DNA from: Palsa-661 sp035535015
GTDB lineage: Bacteria > Actinomycetota > Acidimicrobiia > Acidimicrobiales > UBA8190
Reading direction: 5' to 3'
Assembly (NCBI GenBank): GCA_035535015.1
Contig: DATLQU010000021.1
Coordinates: 1-55,715 of the forward strand
DNA: 55,715 nt
How positions within the stretch are numbered: the stretch's first letter is position 1; every line of letters starts with the position of its first letter. The position numbers were made by a program, and so were the translations under genes. The notes beneath the pieces are model-generated. The model worked only from the letters and a program-made list of their open reading frames with translations. It searched no databases and was not told where the DNA came from. Positions 16,706 to 24,731 of the stretch are shown one piece after another.

Positions 16706-18937
16706 TTACCGGGCCCGGCCGACGGCATCGAGGACGAAGGCCAGGACGAAGGCCTCGTCGCGCCACGCGTCGTAGCGACCGGACGGGCCGGCGTGACCGG
16801 CTGTCAGCTCGACCTTGAACAGGATGTGGTTGGCCGGATCGGCGGCGCGCAGCTTCTGCACCCACTTGGTCGGTTCCCAGTAGCCGACGCGCGGATCCTC
16901 CAATCCCGCCGTCACCAACATGGCCGGGTATCGGACGGGGCGGACATTGTCGTACGGGCTGTACGACTTCATGACGGCGTAGATCTCGGGATCGGCTCCC
17001 GGGTTGCCCCATTCCTCCCACTCGATGACGGTGAGGGGGAGGGTGTCGTCGAGGATGGTGGTGAGGCAGTCGACGAAGGGCACTTCGGCGACCATGGCCC
17101 GGAAGGCGTCGGGGGCGAGGTTGGCGGCGGCCCCGATGAGCAGACCGCCGGCCGAACCGCCCCGGGCCACGAGTCGTCGGGGACTGGTCCAGCCGCAGTC
17201 GACGAGGTGACGGGCACAGGCCACGAAGTCGGTGAAGGTGTTGGGCTTGGCCAGGAGCTTCCCGCCCTCGTACCACCTCCGGCCGAGCTCTCCGCCCCCG
17301 CGGACGTGGGCGATGGCGAAGACGAAACCGCGCTCGAGGAGGCTGAGCCGGAAGGTCGAGAAGACGGGATCGATGCTGTGTTCGTAGGCGCCGTAGCCGT
17401 AGAGCAGACAGGGGGCGGAGCCGTCGCGGGGGGTGTCACGGCGGTGGACGACCGAGATGGGGATCCGGGTGCCGTCGGGTGCCGTGGCCCAGAGGCGTTC
17501 GGTGGCGTAGGCCGCCGGATCGTAACCACCGAGGACGGGCTGCTGTTTGCGCAGGACGCTCCCGCCACTGTCCATGTCGAGGTCGAAGATCGACCGGGGG
17601 GTGACGAGCGACGAGTAGTCGTAACGCAAGATGGTGCTGGCGAAGTCGGGGTTCGGTCCCCCCCACGAGGCCGAAGGGATCTCGGCGATGGGGATGAAAG
17701 TGCCCCCGGGGAGAGGCCGCTGCCAGGCCGACCCGTCGGCGGGGAGGGGAATGACCCGGACGCGGGGATTGCCGTCGAGTCGCTCGTAGCTGACGAGATG
17801 TCGGAAGAAGACGTCGAGACCTTCGAGCCTGACGTCGTGGCGGTGGGCGATGACCTCTGTCCAGCGGTCACGACCGGGATCGGCGGCCGGGGTGGCCACC
17901 ACCCGAAAGTTCTCGGCCGCGTCGTTGGTGAGAAGGAGGAAGGTGTCACCGTGGTGCTCGACCTGGTACTCGATGCCCTGATGACGCGGCTCGACGACAC
18001 GGGGGGCGGACAATGGCCGGTCGGCGTCGATGACGTGCACCTCGGCCGTGACCTTGGAGTGGAGCTCCAAGACGATGAAGGCACCGTCTTTCGTCCGGTC
18101 CACGCCGAGGTGGAAGCGTTCGTCGGTCTCTTCGTAGACGAGCACGTCGTCGGCGGTGGACGAACCCAGGGTGTGACGCCAGAGCTGGTAGGTGCGGTTG
18201 GCGGCATCGGGACGGGTGAAGAAGACGGTCTCGTTGTCGTTGGCCCAGGCCACCCCGTACGAGGTCCCCTCGATCTCCTCGGCCAGGTCCGCTCCCGTCG
18301 CCAGATCGCGGACGCGCATGGTGAAGCGCTCGTCGCCCGTGGTGTCGACGGCATAGGCGAGTCGTCCGTGTCCGGGGCTGACCGAGAGGTTGGCCACGTC
18401 GAGATAGGGATGCGGGCCGGCCAGGAGGTTCTCGTCCAGAAGGACCTGCTCGTCGGGCCACGTCCCGAGGTCCGCGCCGGCGCCGGATGTCTCGGTCCCC
18501 GGCGGATCGGTCCCCGGCGGGGTGTCCGGATCACGGCCATAGCCTTCGACCGGGAGGCGGCAGTGGATGGCGTAGTCACGGCCCTCGACAGTGCGGGTGT
18601 AGTACCACCAGCCGTCCTTGCGGACGGGAACCGAGAGATCGGTCTCGACGATGCGGGACCGGATCTCGGCGAAGAGGTGCTCGTGGAAGTCGGTCAGATG
18701 GGCGGTGGCCGCCGCCGTGTAGGCGTTCTCGGAACGGAGCAGGGCGAGGAGATCGGGGTCGTCGCGGTCCCGCAGCCACAACCAGTCGTCCACCCGACGG
18801 TCGCCGTGGGTCTCGAGGACGGCGGGGCGCCGGGGGGCCACAGGGGGCGTCGAGGGAGCGCCAGGAGGGCCCTGAGGCCCCGGGAGGGAGCCGGAGGAGG
18901 ATCCGGCGGAGGATCCGTCGGGCAAGGATGGGGCCAT
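16706..18937 (-). CDS. Oligopeptidase B-like S9 family serine peptidase
   Basis: The product is 743 residues. The N-terminus is Pro/Ser-rich, then comes a beta-propeller domain (residues about 75-460) and a C-terminal alpha/beta hydrolase. The triad is Ser595 in GGSAGG, Asp681 in GLEDPRVGYWEP and His715 in TAGHAGPSGR. Oligopeptidase B cleaves short peptides after basic residues in the cytosol. No signal peptide is apparent. The gene diverges from sufB, with 142 bases between the two starts. Confidence 0.92.
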   Translation of the reverse strand: MAPSLPDGSSAGSSSGSLPGPQGPPGAPSTPPVAPRRPAVLETHGDRRVDDWLWLRDRDDPDLLALLRSENAYTAAATAHLTDFHEHLFAEIRSRIVETDLSVPVRKDGWWYYTRTVEGRDYAIHCRLPVEGYGRDPDTPPGTDPPGTETSGAGADLGTWPDEQVLLDENLLAGPHPYLDVANLSVSPGHGRLAYAVDTTGDERFTMRVRDLATGADLAEEIEGTSYGVAWANDNETVFFTRPDAANRTYQLWRHTLGSSTADDVLVYEETDERFHLGVDRTKDGAFIVLELHSKVTAEVHVIDADRPLSAPRVVEPRHQGIEYQVEHHGDTFLLLTNDAAENFRVVATPAADPGRDRWTEVIAHRHDVRLEGLDVFFRHLVSYERLDGNPRVRVIPLPADGSAWQRPLPGGTFIPIAEIPSASWGGPNPDFASTILRYDYSSLVTPRSIFDLDMDSGGSVLRKQQPVLGGYDPAAYATERLWATAPDGTRIPISVVHRRDTPRDGSAPCLLYGYGAYEHSIDPVFSTFRLSLLERGFVFAIAHVRGGGELGRRWYEGGKLLAKPNTFTDFVACARHLVDCGWTSPRRLVARGGSAGGLLIGAAANLAPDAFRAMVAEVPFVDCLTTILDDTLPLTVIEWEEWGNPGADPEIYAVMKSYSPYDNVRPVRYPAMLVTAGLEDPRVGYWEPTKWVQKLRAADPANHILFKVELTAGHAGPSGRYDAWRDEAFVLAFVLDAVGRAR

Positions 18938-18998
18938 GGGAGAAGGGTCCCACAGCGCAGGGGTGGCCGGACGCTCCCTCCTGGTCCTCCCCGTTGTT

Positions 18999-19011
18999 AC
19001 TATCTAGGTAG
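18999..19011. promoter_or_regulatory. Candidate operator upstream of sufB (ACTA-N5-GTAG)
   Basis: ACTA-TCTAG-GTAG lies 69 bases before the sufB start and is part of a near-palindrome, CTATCTAGGTAG. The same ACTA-N5-GTAG spacing recurs in front of the minus-strand sufC (31672-31684). The overlapping TACTAT at 18998 could be a -10 box. A shared iron-sulfur regulator is inference. No sufR gene is in the window. Confidence 0.45.
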
Positions 19012-19026
19012 GAGAAATCCCCGATC

Positions 19027-19068
19027 GATCGTGGGGTGGTCGCCGATGCGTCCAGCGCCCCCACGATC
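19027..19068 (+). promoter_or_regulatory. 10-bp inverted repeat in the sufB leader
   Basis: GATCGTGGGG (19027-19036) and CCCCACGATC (19059-19068) are perfect inverted repeats with a 22-base loop, ending 11 bases before the sufB ATG. As RNA they would form a stable hairpin just upstream of the AGAGG ribosome binding site. Confidence 0.55.
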
Positions 19069-19079
19069 AGAGGTAGCCC

Positions 19080-21701
19080 ATGACCAGCACGGATCTCGAC
19101 CTCGGCCGCTACAAACTCGGTTGGAGCGATGCCGAGGACTACGTCTTCAAGCCGAAGAAGGGCCTCTCGGTGGAGATCGTCCGCGAGATGTCGGCCATGA
19201 AGAAGGAGCCGCAGTGGATGCTCAAGTTCCGGCTGAAGGCGCTCGAGCGGTTCTTCGCCAAGCCGATGGCCCCCTGGTTCGCCGTCAACATGCCCGACCT
19301 CGATTTCGACAACATCTACTACTACATCAAGCCCACCGAGGGTCAGGTGAACTCGTGGGACGACCTGCCCGACTCCATCAAGGACACCTACGAGAAGCTC
19401 GGGATCCCCGAGGCTGAGAGGAAGTACCTCTCGGGCGTGACCGCCCAGTACGAGTCGGAAGTGGTCTTCCACCGCAACCGGGCCGATCTCGAGGCCCAGG
19501 GCGTGCTCTTCTGTGACATGGACACGGCTATCCGCGACTACCCCGAGATGGTACGGCGGTGGTTCGGGACGATCATCCCCCCGAACGACAACAAGTTCGC
19601 GGCGCTGAACTCGGCCGTGTGGTCCGGCGGTTCGTTCATCTACGTCCCTCCTGGTGTGCAGGTCGAGATGCCGCTGCAGGCGTATTTCCGGATCAACGCC
19701 GAGAACATGGGGCAGTTCGAGCGGACCCTGATCATCGCCGACGAAGGTTCCCAGGTGCACTACGTCGAAGGGTGCTCGGCGCCCGTCTACTCGACCGATT
19801 CGCTCCACTCGGCCGTGGTGGAGCTGGTGGCTCTGCCCGGTTCTCGGATCACCTACACGACCATCCAGAACTGGTCCAACAACGTTTACAACCTGGTGAC
19901 CAAGCGGGCCCGGGCCGAGGCCGAAGCCCGGGTCGAGTGGATCGACGGGAACATCGGCTGCCTGGCCGAGGGCTCGCGAGTGACCACTCCCGGCGGGGTG
20001 AAGCCAATCGAATTTGTGAGCCCCGGGGAGCAGGTGCTCTCTTTCGACGAGTCGAGCGGCGAACTCTGTTTCCGCACCGTGACGGCCAAGCGCTTCTCCG
20101 GTTACCAGCAGGTGCGCGAGGTGAAAAACGGTAGTCGCAGCCTGAAGGTCACTGACAACCATCCCTTCTACTCCTACGAGAACGACCCAGAGAAAGCGAA
20201 GAAGACCGGCCGTTACGACCTGGCCTACGTGCGAGCCGATCATCTGGAAAGAGCCATCGTGCCCGTGACGTCGATCGACTACGGCCACCCTCACAAGCTC
20301 CAGATCCCTGACTCGGTGACCTCGTTTACGGGTGGTAATCAGTACAGCGAGACGTTCGAGAGTGTCAGGGAGCGACCGGTTCGCATGGCACCCATCGAAG
20401 AGACGACCGACGAACTCATGTGGCTGTTCGGGTTGTTCGTCGGGGACGGGTCGATTGAGCGAGAGCCGGCCCACAACGGTGGGACTCGCTGGGCGCGAGT
20501 CACCTTTTCCGTGCCCCGGAACGACCGGGCTCGCCCCCGCCTCATGGACGTCATGAACCGCGTCATGCCGGCCACCGAGCCCGGCGAGCGACGCGACGGC
20601 GTGACGGTGCGCTGGTCGAGCGTGGAGCTGGCCGACTTGTTCGAGCTCAACGGCTTTTCCTCGGGCGCATACGCCAAACGACTTCCGGCCTGGGTTCTCG
20701 ACCTGCCTGAGAGCCAGCGCCTCTCTCTGGTCGCCGGCTACCTGGACTCGGACGGGTGCGCGGCCAAGGGTCGGCGCGGATTCAGCATCACATCCGTCAA
20801 TCGGCCCCTTCTCGAAGACGTGGCCGACGTTCTCACCTCTCTCGGGATCACCTCCCGGGTCCACACGGAGTACGAGGAGGACCGTCAGGTTCAGATCCTC
20901 GACTACACCGCGACCAGCCGAGGTAGCCACCGGATCGAATTCCGGGCCGATGAGCGCCTTCTCGGCCAGGTCAGCGAACGGTTGCGACAGGCCGCGCTGG
21001 AAGCGGCCCCGGCGACCACCAAGTGGTTCCGGAGCGTGGGCCGGTCACAGATCGAGTTGCCGGCGACGGTGGAGATCCGAAAAGTCGATGTGGGGGAGCA
21101 CGTGGGCGAGGTGCCGACATGGGACATCGAGGTCGAAGGAACGGGCAACTTCGTGTCCGAGGGTTTCATCGTGCACAACAGTCGGCTCACCATGAAGTAC
21201 CCGTCGGTCTATCTGATGGGACCAAAGGCGTCGGGTGAGGTTCTGTCGGTGGCCTACGCCGGCGCCGGACAGCATCAGGACGCCGGGGCGAAGATGGTGC
21301 ATGCCGCGCCCGAGACGACATCGACCATCGTGTCGAAGTCGATCTCCAAAGATGGCGGGCTGTCGACCTACCGGGGTCTGGTGCACGTGAACGAAGGGGC
21401 CAAGCACGCCAAGAGCTTCGTCCGGTGCGACGCCTTGATCCTTGACGAGCAGTCGACGTCGGAGACGAAGCCCTACATGGAAGTCGAGGAGCGCGACGCT
21501 CAGATCGGCCACGAGGCCACCGTTTCCAAGGTCGGCGACGACCAGCTCTTCTATCTCATGAGCCGTGGACTGTCCGAGAGCCAGGCCATGGGCATGATCG
21601 TGAACGGTTTCATCGAGCCGATCACCCGGACGCTGCCTATGGAATACGCCGTCGAGTGGAGCCGTCTCATCGAGCTGCAAATGGAGGGCTCCGTCGGCTG
21701 A
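19080..21701 (+). CDS. sufB: SufB iron-sulfur cluster scaffold subunit, interrupted by an intein
   Basis: The reading frame codes 873 residues: N-extein 1-293, intein 294-700, C-extein 701-873. After splicing the mature SufB is 466 residues, the normal length. Extein landmarks include FKPKKGLS, PPNDNKFAALNSAVWSGG, VEGCSAP, GEVLSVAYAGAGQHQD, SISKDGG and ATVSKVGDDQLFYLMSRG. SufB works with SufC and SufD to assemble Fe-S clusters. The intein sits in the conserved GNIG/S loop. The gene leads the plus-strand half of the suf locus. The ATG at 19080 has AGAGG upstream. Confidence 0.95.
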   Translation: MTSTDLDLGRYKLGWSDAEDYVFKPKKGLSVEIVREMSAMKKEPQWMLKFRLKALERFFAKPMAPWFAVNMPDLDFDNIYYYIKPTEGQVNSWDDLPDSIKDTYEKLGIPEAERKYLSGVTAQYESEVVFHRNRADLEAQGVLFCDMDTAIRDYPEMVRRWFGTIIPPNDNKFAALNSAVWSGGSFIYVPPGVQVEMPLQAYFRINAENMGQFERTLIIADEGSQVHYVEGCSAPVYSTDSLHSAVVELVALPGSRITYTTIQNWSNNVYNLVTKRARAEAEARVEWIDGNIGCLAEGSRVTTPGGVKPIEFVSPGEQVLSFDESSGELCFRTVTAKRFSGYQQVREVKNGSRSLKVTDNHPFYSYENDPEKAKKTGRYDLAYVRADHLERAIVPVTSIDYGHPHKLQIPDSVTSFTGGNQYSETFESVRERPVRMAPIEETTDELMWLFGLFVGDGSIEREPAHNGGTRWARVTFSVPRNDRARPRLMDVMNRVMPATEPGERRDGVTVRWSSVELADLFELNGFSSGAYAKRLPAWVLDLPESQRLSLVAGYLDSDGCAAKGRRGFSITSVNRPLLEDVADVLTSLGITSRVHTEYEEDRQVQILDYTATSRGSHRIEFRADERLLGQVSERLRQAALEAAPATTKWFRSVGRSQIELPATVEIRKVDVGEHVGEVPTWDIEVEGTGNFVSEGFIVHNSRLTMKYPSVYLMGPKASGEVLSVAYAGAGQHQDAGAKMVHAAPETTSTIVSKSISKDGGLSTYRGLVHVNEGAKHAKSFVRCDALILDEQSTSETKPYMEVEERDAQIGHEATVSKVGDDQLFYLMSRGLSESQAMGMIVNGFIEPITRTLPMEYAVEWSRLIELQMEGSVG
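19959..21179 (+). mobile_element. SufB intein with LAGLIDADG homing endonuclease
   Basis: This in-frame insert codes 407 residues. It begins with Cys1 in CLAEGSRV (block A), has block B at TDNHPFYS with Thr and His, two LAGLIDADG-type motifs (LMWLFGLFVGDGSIE and LSLVAGYLDSDGCA), and ends FIVHN with the penultimate His and terminal Asn. The +1 extein residue is Ser. All residues needed for splicing and both endonuclease motifs are present, so splicing and homing both look intact. SufB inteins are known in mycobacteria, and the site here is in the same region of SufB. Confidence 0.95.
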
Positions 21702-21721
21702 CGGGCGGAAAGGACGCAGCC

Positions 21722-22066
21722 GTGCCCATGCGGGAGGAGTGCAAGCATTTCCAGAGCCGGACGTACGCCACCGGCGAGGTCGTCCGCTTCTGCGAACTCG
21801 ATCTGGCCCCCGAAGCCCCGTGGCGCTGCCCTGATGACTGCGCCTCCTACTCCCGGCGACTGGCCGACGTGGGCTGGGTGCACGGCAGCCTGGTGGAGCC
21901 GGCCATCGAAGACGAGCCCGGACCCGGTGGGCCCGACGTCGTCCAGCTGCTCGAGGAGGCGGAGGACATCATCGATGCCGTCGTACCCGAGACCCTGGCC
22001 CAGGTGCAGATCCAGGAAGCGGCCAAGGCGAAATCGCGCCGCCGATGGTCATGGCGCCGCCGCTGA
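21722..22066 (+). CDS. Small four-cysteine protein downstream of sufB
   Basis: The product is 114 residues from GTG 21722, with AAAGGA 7 bases upstream. ATG 21728 is an alternative. Four cysteines fall in the first 40 residues (Cys7, 24, 36, 40, ending in C-x3-C), then comes an acidic helix and a basic tail of Lys and Arg. The pattern could bind zinc or an Fe-S cluster. I do not recognise the family. It starts 20 bases after sufB, so it is probably cotranscribed and may be an accessory of the Suf system. Confidence 0.75.
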   Translation: MPMREECKHFQSRTYATGEVVRFCELDLAPEAPWRCPDDCASYSRRLADVGWVHGSLVEPAIEDEPGPGGPDVVQLLEEAEDIIDAVVPETLAQVQIQEAAKAKSRRRWSWRRR

Positions 22067-22076
22067 GCGACCCCCG

Positions 22077-22931
22077 TCAGCGGCCCCGGAATTCAGGCGG
22101 GCGTTTGGCCATGAAGGCGGCCATGGCTTCGACGAGGTCCTCGGACTGGAGCACCCCGGCGTTCCAGGTGGCCACGTAGTCGAGGCCCTCGGCCACCGAC
22201 TGGTCCTGACCGGCGGTCAGGACCGCCTTCGTCCCTTCCACGGCCAGCGGCGAATTGGCGGCGATCTCCTCGGCCATGGCCAGGGCGGCAGCGGCGACGG
22301 CATCGGCATCGGGGAACACGTCGTTGACCAGTCCGATCTCCTTGGCCCGGGCCGCCGTGATGTCCTTGCCGGTGTAGGCGAGTTCGGCCACGTGGCCCTT
22401 TCCGATGATGTGGGGAAGCCGCTGCAGACTGCCGAGGTCAGCCACGATGGCCACCTTCGTCTCACGGACGGAGAAGACGGCGTCGGCGCTGGCCAAGCGG
22501 ATGTCACAGGCGCTGGTCAGATCGACGCCGCCCCCGATGCAGTAACCGTGGATGGCGGCGATCACCGGTTTGGGGCAGTCCGCCACCGCGTTGATGGATC
22601 GCTGCAGCCGCTTGACACCGGCCCGAGCGGCCACGGCGCGGACGGCCATGGAGGGGGGCCCTTCTCCCTTGGCTCGTTCCCCACCTCCCCCGTGGTCGCC
22701 ACCGGTGAGAAGGCCGGCCATCGCTTTCAGGTCGAGGCCGACGCTGAAGTGGGGACCACGGGCGGCCACCACCACGGCCCGGACGTCGGTATCGAGCGAA
22801 ACGTCGGTCATGGCGGCGGTGAGGTCCTCCCAGAAGGCCGGGCCCATGGCATTGCGGGCTTCGGGACGATCCAGCCACACGGTGGCCACGTGGCCGTGGC
22901 GTTCGATGCTGAGTACCTCGAGGTCGGGCAT
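22077..22931 (-). CDS. Crotonase-fold enoyl-CoA hydratase/isomerase, dienoyl-CoA isomerase-like
   Basis: The product is 284 residues. The fold is clear from WLDRPEARNAMG, HFSVGLDLKA and IHGYCIGGGVDL, which forms an oxyanion hole. The active-site stretch VFSVRETKVAIVADLGSLQR carries both a Glu and an Asp and ends like human ECH1 (delta3,5-delta2,4-dienoyl-CoA isomerase). It would act in breakdown of unsaturated fatty acids. It sits in reverse between the sufB and sufD genes. A Gly-rich loop near residues 76-90 is longer than usual. Confidence 0.87.
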   Translation of the reverse strand: MPDLEVLSIERHGHVATVWLDRPEARNAMGPAFWEDLTAAMTDVSLDTDVRAVVVAARGPHFSVGLDLKAMAGLLTGGDHGGGGERAKGEGPPSMAVRAVAARAGVKRLQRSINAVADCPKPVIAAIHGYCIGGGVDLTSACDIRLASADAVFSVRETKVAIVADLGSLQRLPHIIGKGHVAELAYTGKDITAARAKEIGLVNDVFPDADAVAAAALAMAEEIAANSPLAVEGTKAVLTAGQDQSVAEGLDYVATWNAGVLQSEDLVEAMAAFMAKRPPEFRGR

Positions 22932-22967
22932 CGCGACAGCCTAGGACGCCGCCCCTGCCGGTCAGGA

Positions 22968-22982
22968 GGCCGCGATGCGGCC
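22968..22982. other. GC hairpin between the crotonase and sufD starts
   Basis: GGCCGC-gat-GCGGCC is a perfect 6-bp stem with a 3-base loop in the divergent region. It is followed by GGTAACAT, which could be a -10 box for sufD. Its role is unknown. Confidence 0.3.
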
Positions 22983-23047
22983 GGTAACATGAGGGCGGGA
23001 GCGAGCCCCCGGGCCTGCGCCGTCGCAACCGTCTCTTCAAGCGAGGA

Positions 23048-24421
23048 ATGACCCTGACCGCCTTCACCGCCGACGTGTCATCTGCCCTGGTGGGACCGCG
23101 CTGGTTGGCCGGTCGGCGGTCGGCGGCCTGGGAGCGCTTCGCCGGCGGGTCGTTGCCCCACGAGGCCGAAGAGGTCTGGCGTTACAGCGGGATCGACCGC
23201 TTCGACCTCGAGAGTTTCGCCCCGGTGCCCCCGACCCCCCGGCCCGAGGGGCTCGATCTGGAAGTGGGCCGTGCGCTGGCTGAACCGTTCGGTTCACGGG
23301 CCGCCCTGGTGGTGACCTACAACGGCGCCGTCGTGGGGGTGGAGAGGTCGGTGACTCTGCACGAGGACCAACTGACGGTCTCTTCCGTGCTGTCGGACGC
23401 CGAGGCACCGGCCGGACTGGGCGAGCTGGCTCCCGCCCACGACGCTTTCGGAGAGTTGCACGACGCATTTCTGACCGACGTCGTCCACATCGTGGTGGCC
23501 AAGAAGGCCGTTCTTCGCCATCCCGTCGTCGTGGTGCACCTGGTCGATCGTGTGGCGTCGTCGGGCTCGGCATCGGCCTTCCCTCGGAGCCTCGTGCATG
23601 TCGGCCCGTCGGCCGAAGCCGGTGTCATCGAATTGGTCGCCAGCGTGGGAGGGGTCGAGACGACGGGGGCGGCCGGCGCCGAACGTGTCGCTGCGCCCGT
23701 CCTGGTCATTCCGGTCACAGAACTCGAAGTGGAGGACGACGCCCATCTGGGCTACGCCAACCTGCAGGTGCTCGACCAGTCCTGCACCGAGTTGGCCGTA
23801 CAGGCGAGCCGGGTTGGCCGCAACGCCACCCTGCGGTCGTTCACCGTCAGCCTCGGTGGAGGCTACGCCCGGGTAAGGACGGACTCGGATCTGATCGGCC
23901 AGGGAGGACACACCTCTCTTCTCGCCGCCTATCTGGGCACCGACAAGCAGGTGCACGACTTTCGGACGCTACAGGACCACCATGCCCCGCGGACGGAGAG
24001 CGAATTGCTCTTCAAGGGTGCGGTCGCCGATGAGGCCCGGTCCGTCTACAGCGGTCTGATCCATATCCGCAACGGGGCCCACGGGGCGCGTGCTTTCCAG
24101 ACCAATCACAACCTGGTGCTGTCGGAAGGAGCTCACGCCGACTCGGTGCCGAACCTCGACATCGAGGAGAACGACGTGCGCTGCAGTCATGCCTCGACGG
24201 TGGGCCCGATCGATGAGGACCAGCGCTATTACCTGGAATCGCGCGGGATCAGCCCGGCGGTGGCCGAGCGGCTGATCGTGCTCGGGTTCTTCTCCGACCT
24301 GGCCAACCGGGCACCTTTCCCCGGCGTCGGGCCCTGGGTCGACAATGCCGTCAGCCACCGGCTGGCGGGTCGCCTGCCCTCCGATCGGGCGGGCTCGGCG
24401 ACGGGCGCTGTCGATGGGTGA
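23048..24421 (+). CDS. sufD: SufD iron-sulfur cluster assembly subunit
   Basis: The product is 457 residues of the SufB/SufD beta-helix family. The C-terminal half shows the conserved GGGYAR, HDFRTLQDHHAPRTESELLF, SGLIHIRNGAHGARAFQTNHN and IEENDVRCSHASTVGPIDED segments. SufD pairs with SufB and SufC and is needed for iron entry. The N-terminal half is divergent, as is usual. GAGGA lies immediately before the ATG, a tight spacing. The gene ends inside the Rieske gene start (8-base overlap), so sufD, Rieske and sufC form one unit. Confidence 0.92.
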   Translation: MTLTAFTADVSSALVGPRWLAGRRSAAWERFAGGSLPHEAEEVWRYSGIDRFDLESFAPVPPTPRPEGLDLEVGRALAEPFGSRAALVVTYNGAVVGVERSVTLHEDQLTVSSVLSDAEAPAGLGELAPAHDAFGELHDAFLTDVVHIVVAKKAVLRHPVVVVHLVDRVASSGSASAFPRSLVHVGPSAEAGVIELVASVGGVETTGAAGAERVAAPVLVIPVTELEVEDDAHLGYANLQVLDQSCTELAVQASRVGRNATLRSFTVSLGGGYARVRTDSDLIGQGGHTSLLAAYLGTDKQVHDFRTLQDHHAPRTESELLFKGAVADEARSVYSGLIHIRNGAHGARAFQTNHNLVLSEGAHADSVPNLDIEENDVRCSHASTVGPIDEDQRYYLESRGISPAVAERLIVLGFFSDLANRAPFPGVGPWVDNAVSHRLAGRLPSDRAGSATGAVDG

Positions 24422-24731
24422 CCGCCATCATCTCTGTCGACGCGACGACATGGATTCCGGCGAGGCGCGGCGATTCGAGATCGGACCTCATCGGATCGCC
24501 CTCGTCCGGATCGAGGACGATTTCTACGCCATCGGCGACACGTGCAGCCACGAGGACTACTCGTTGTCCGAAGGTGACGTGCTCACCGAGGAATGCGAGA
24601 TCGAGTGCTGGAAGCACGGTTCGACCTTCGATCTGCGCACGGGCGAGCCGCAGACTCTGCCCGCCACCAAGGCTGTCCCGGTCTACGTGGTCCGGCTGGA
24701 AGGTGACGACGTGATGGTGGAACTCCCGTGA
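24414..24731 (+). CDS. Rieske [2Fe-2S] ferredoxin of the suf operon
   Basis: The product is 105 residues. The cluster ligands are Cys44 and His46 in CSHEDYS and Cys65 and His68 in CWKHGSTF, followed by the proline loop region TLPATKAVPVY. Small Rieske proteins of this kind lie between sufD and sufC in many actinobacteria and are annotated there as ferredoxin subunits of non-heme iron oxygenases. A role as an electron carrier for Fe-S assembly is likely but unproven. ATG 24414 overlaps sufD, and the stop overlaps sufC's GTG (GTGA). Confidence 0.9.
   Translation: MGDRHHLCRRDDMDSGEARRFEIGPHRIALVRIEDDFYAIGDTCSHEDYSLSEGDVLTEECEIECWKHGSTFDLRTGEPQTLPATKAVPVYVVRLEGDDVMVELP

Noticed and set aside
16793..19417. 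Long open frame (874 codons) opposite the oligopeptidase B gene
   Set aside because: It is a GC-rich antisense frame over a gene with a full catalytic triad. Its composition is Gly/Val/Asp-heavy with no domain, and it also runs into sufB out of frame.
20400..20780. A separate LAGLIDADG homing endonuclease gene
   Set aside because: Both motifs lie in frame inside the sufB intein, between splicing blocks, so it is not a free-standing gene.
18576..20930. Long minus-strand frame (784 codons) opposite sufB
   Set aside because: It is a shadow of sufB and its intein with no recognisable domain.
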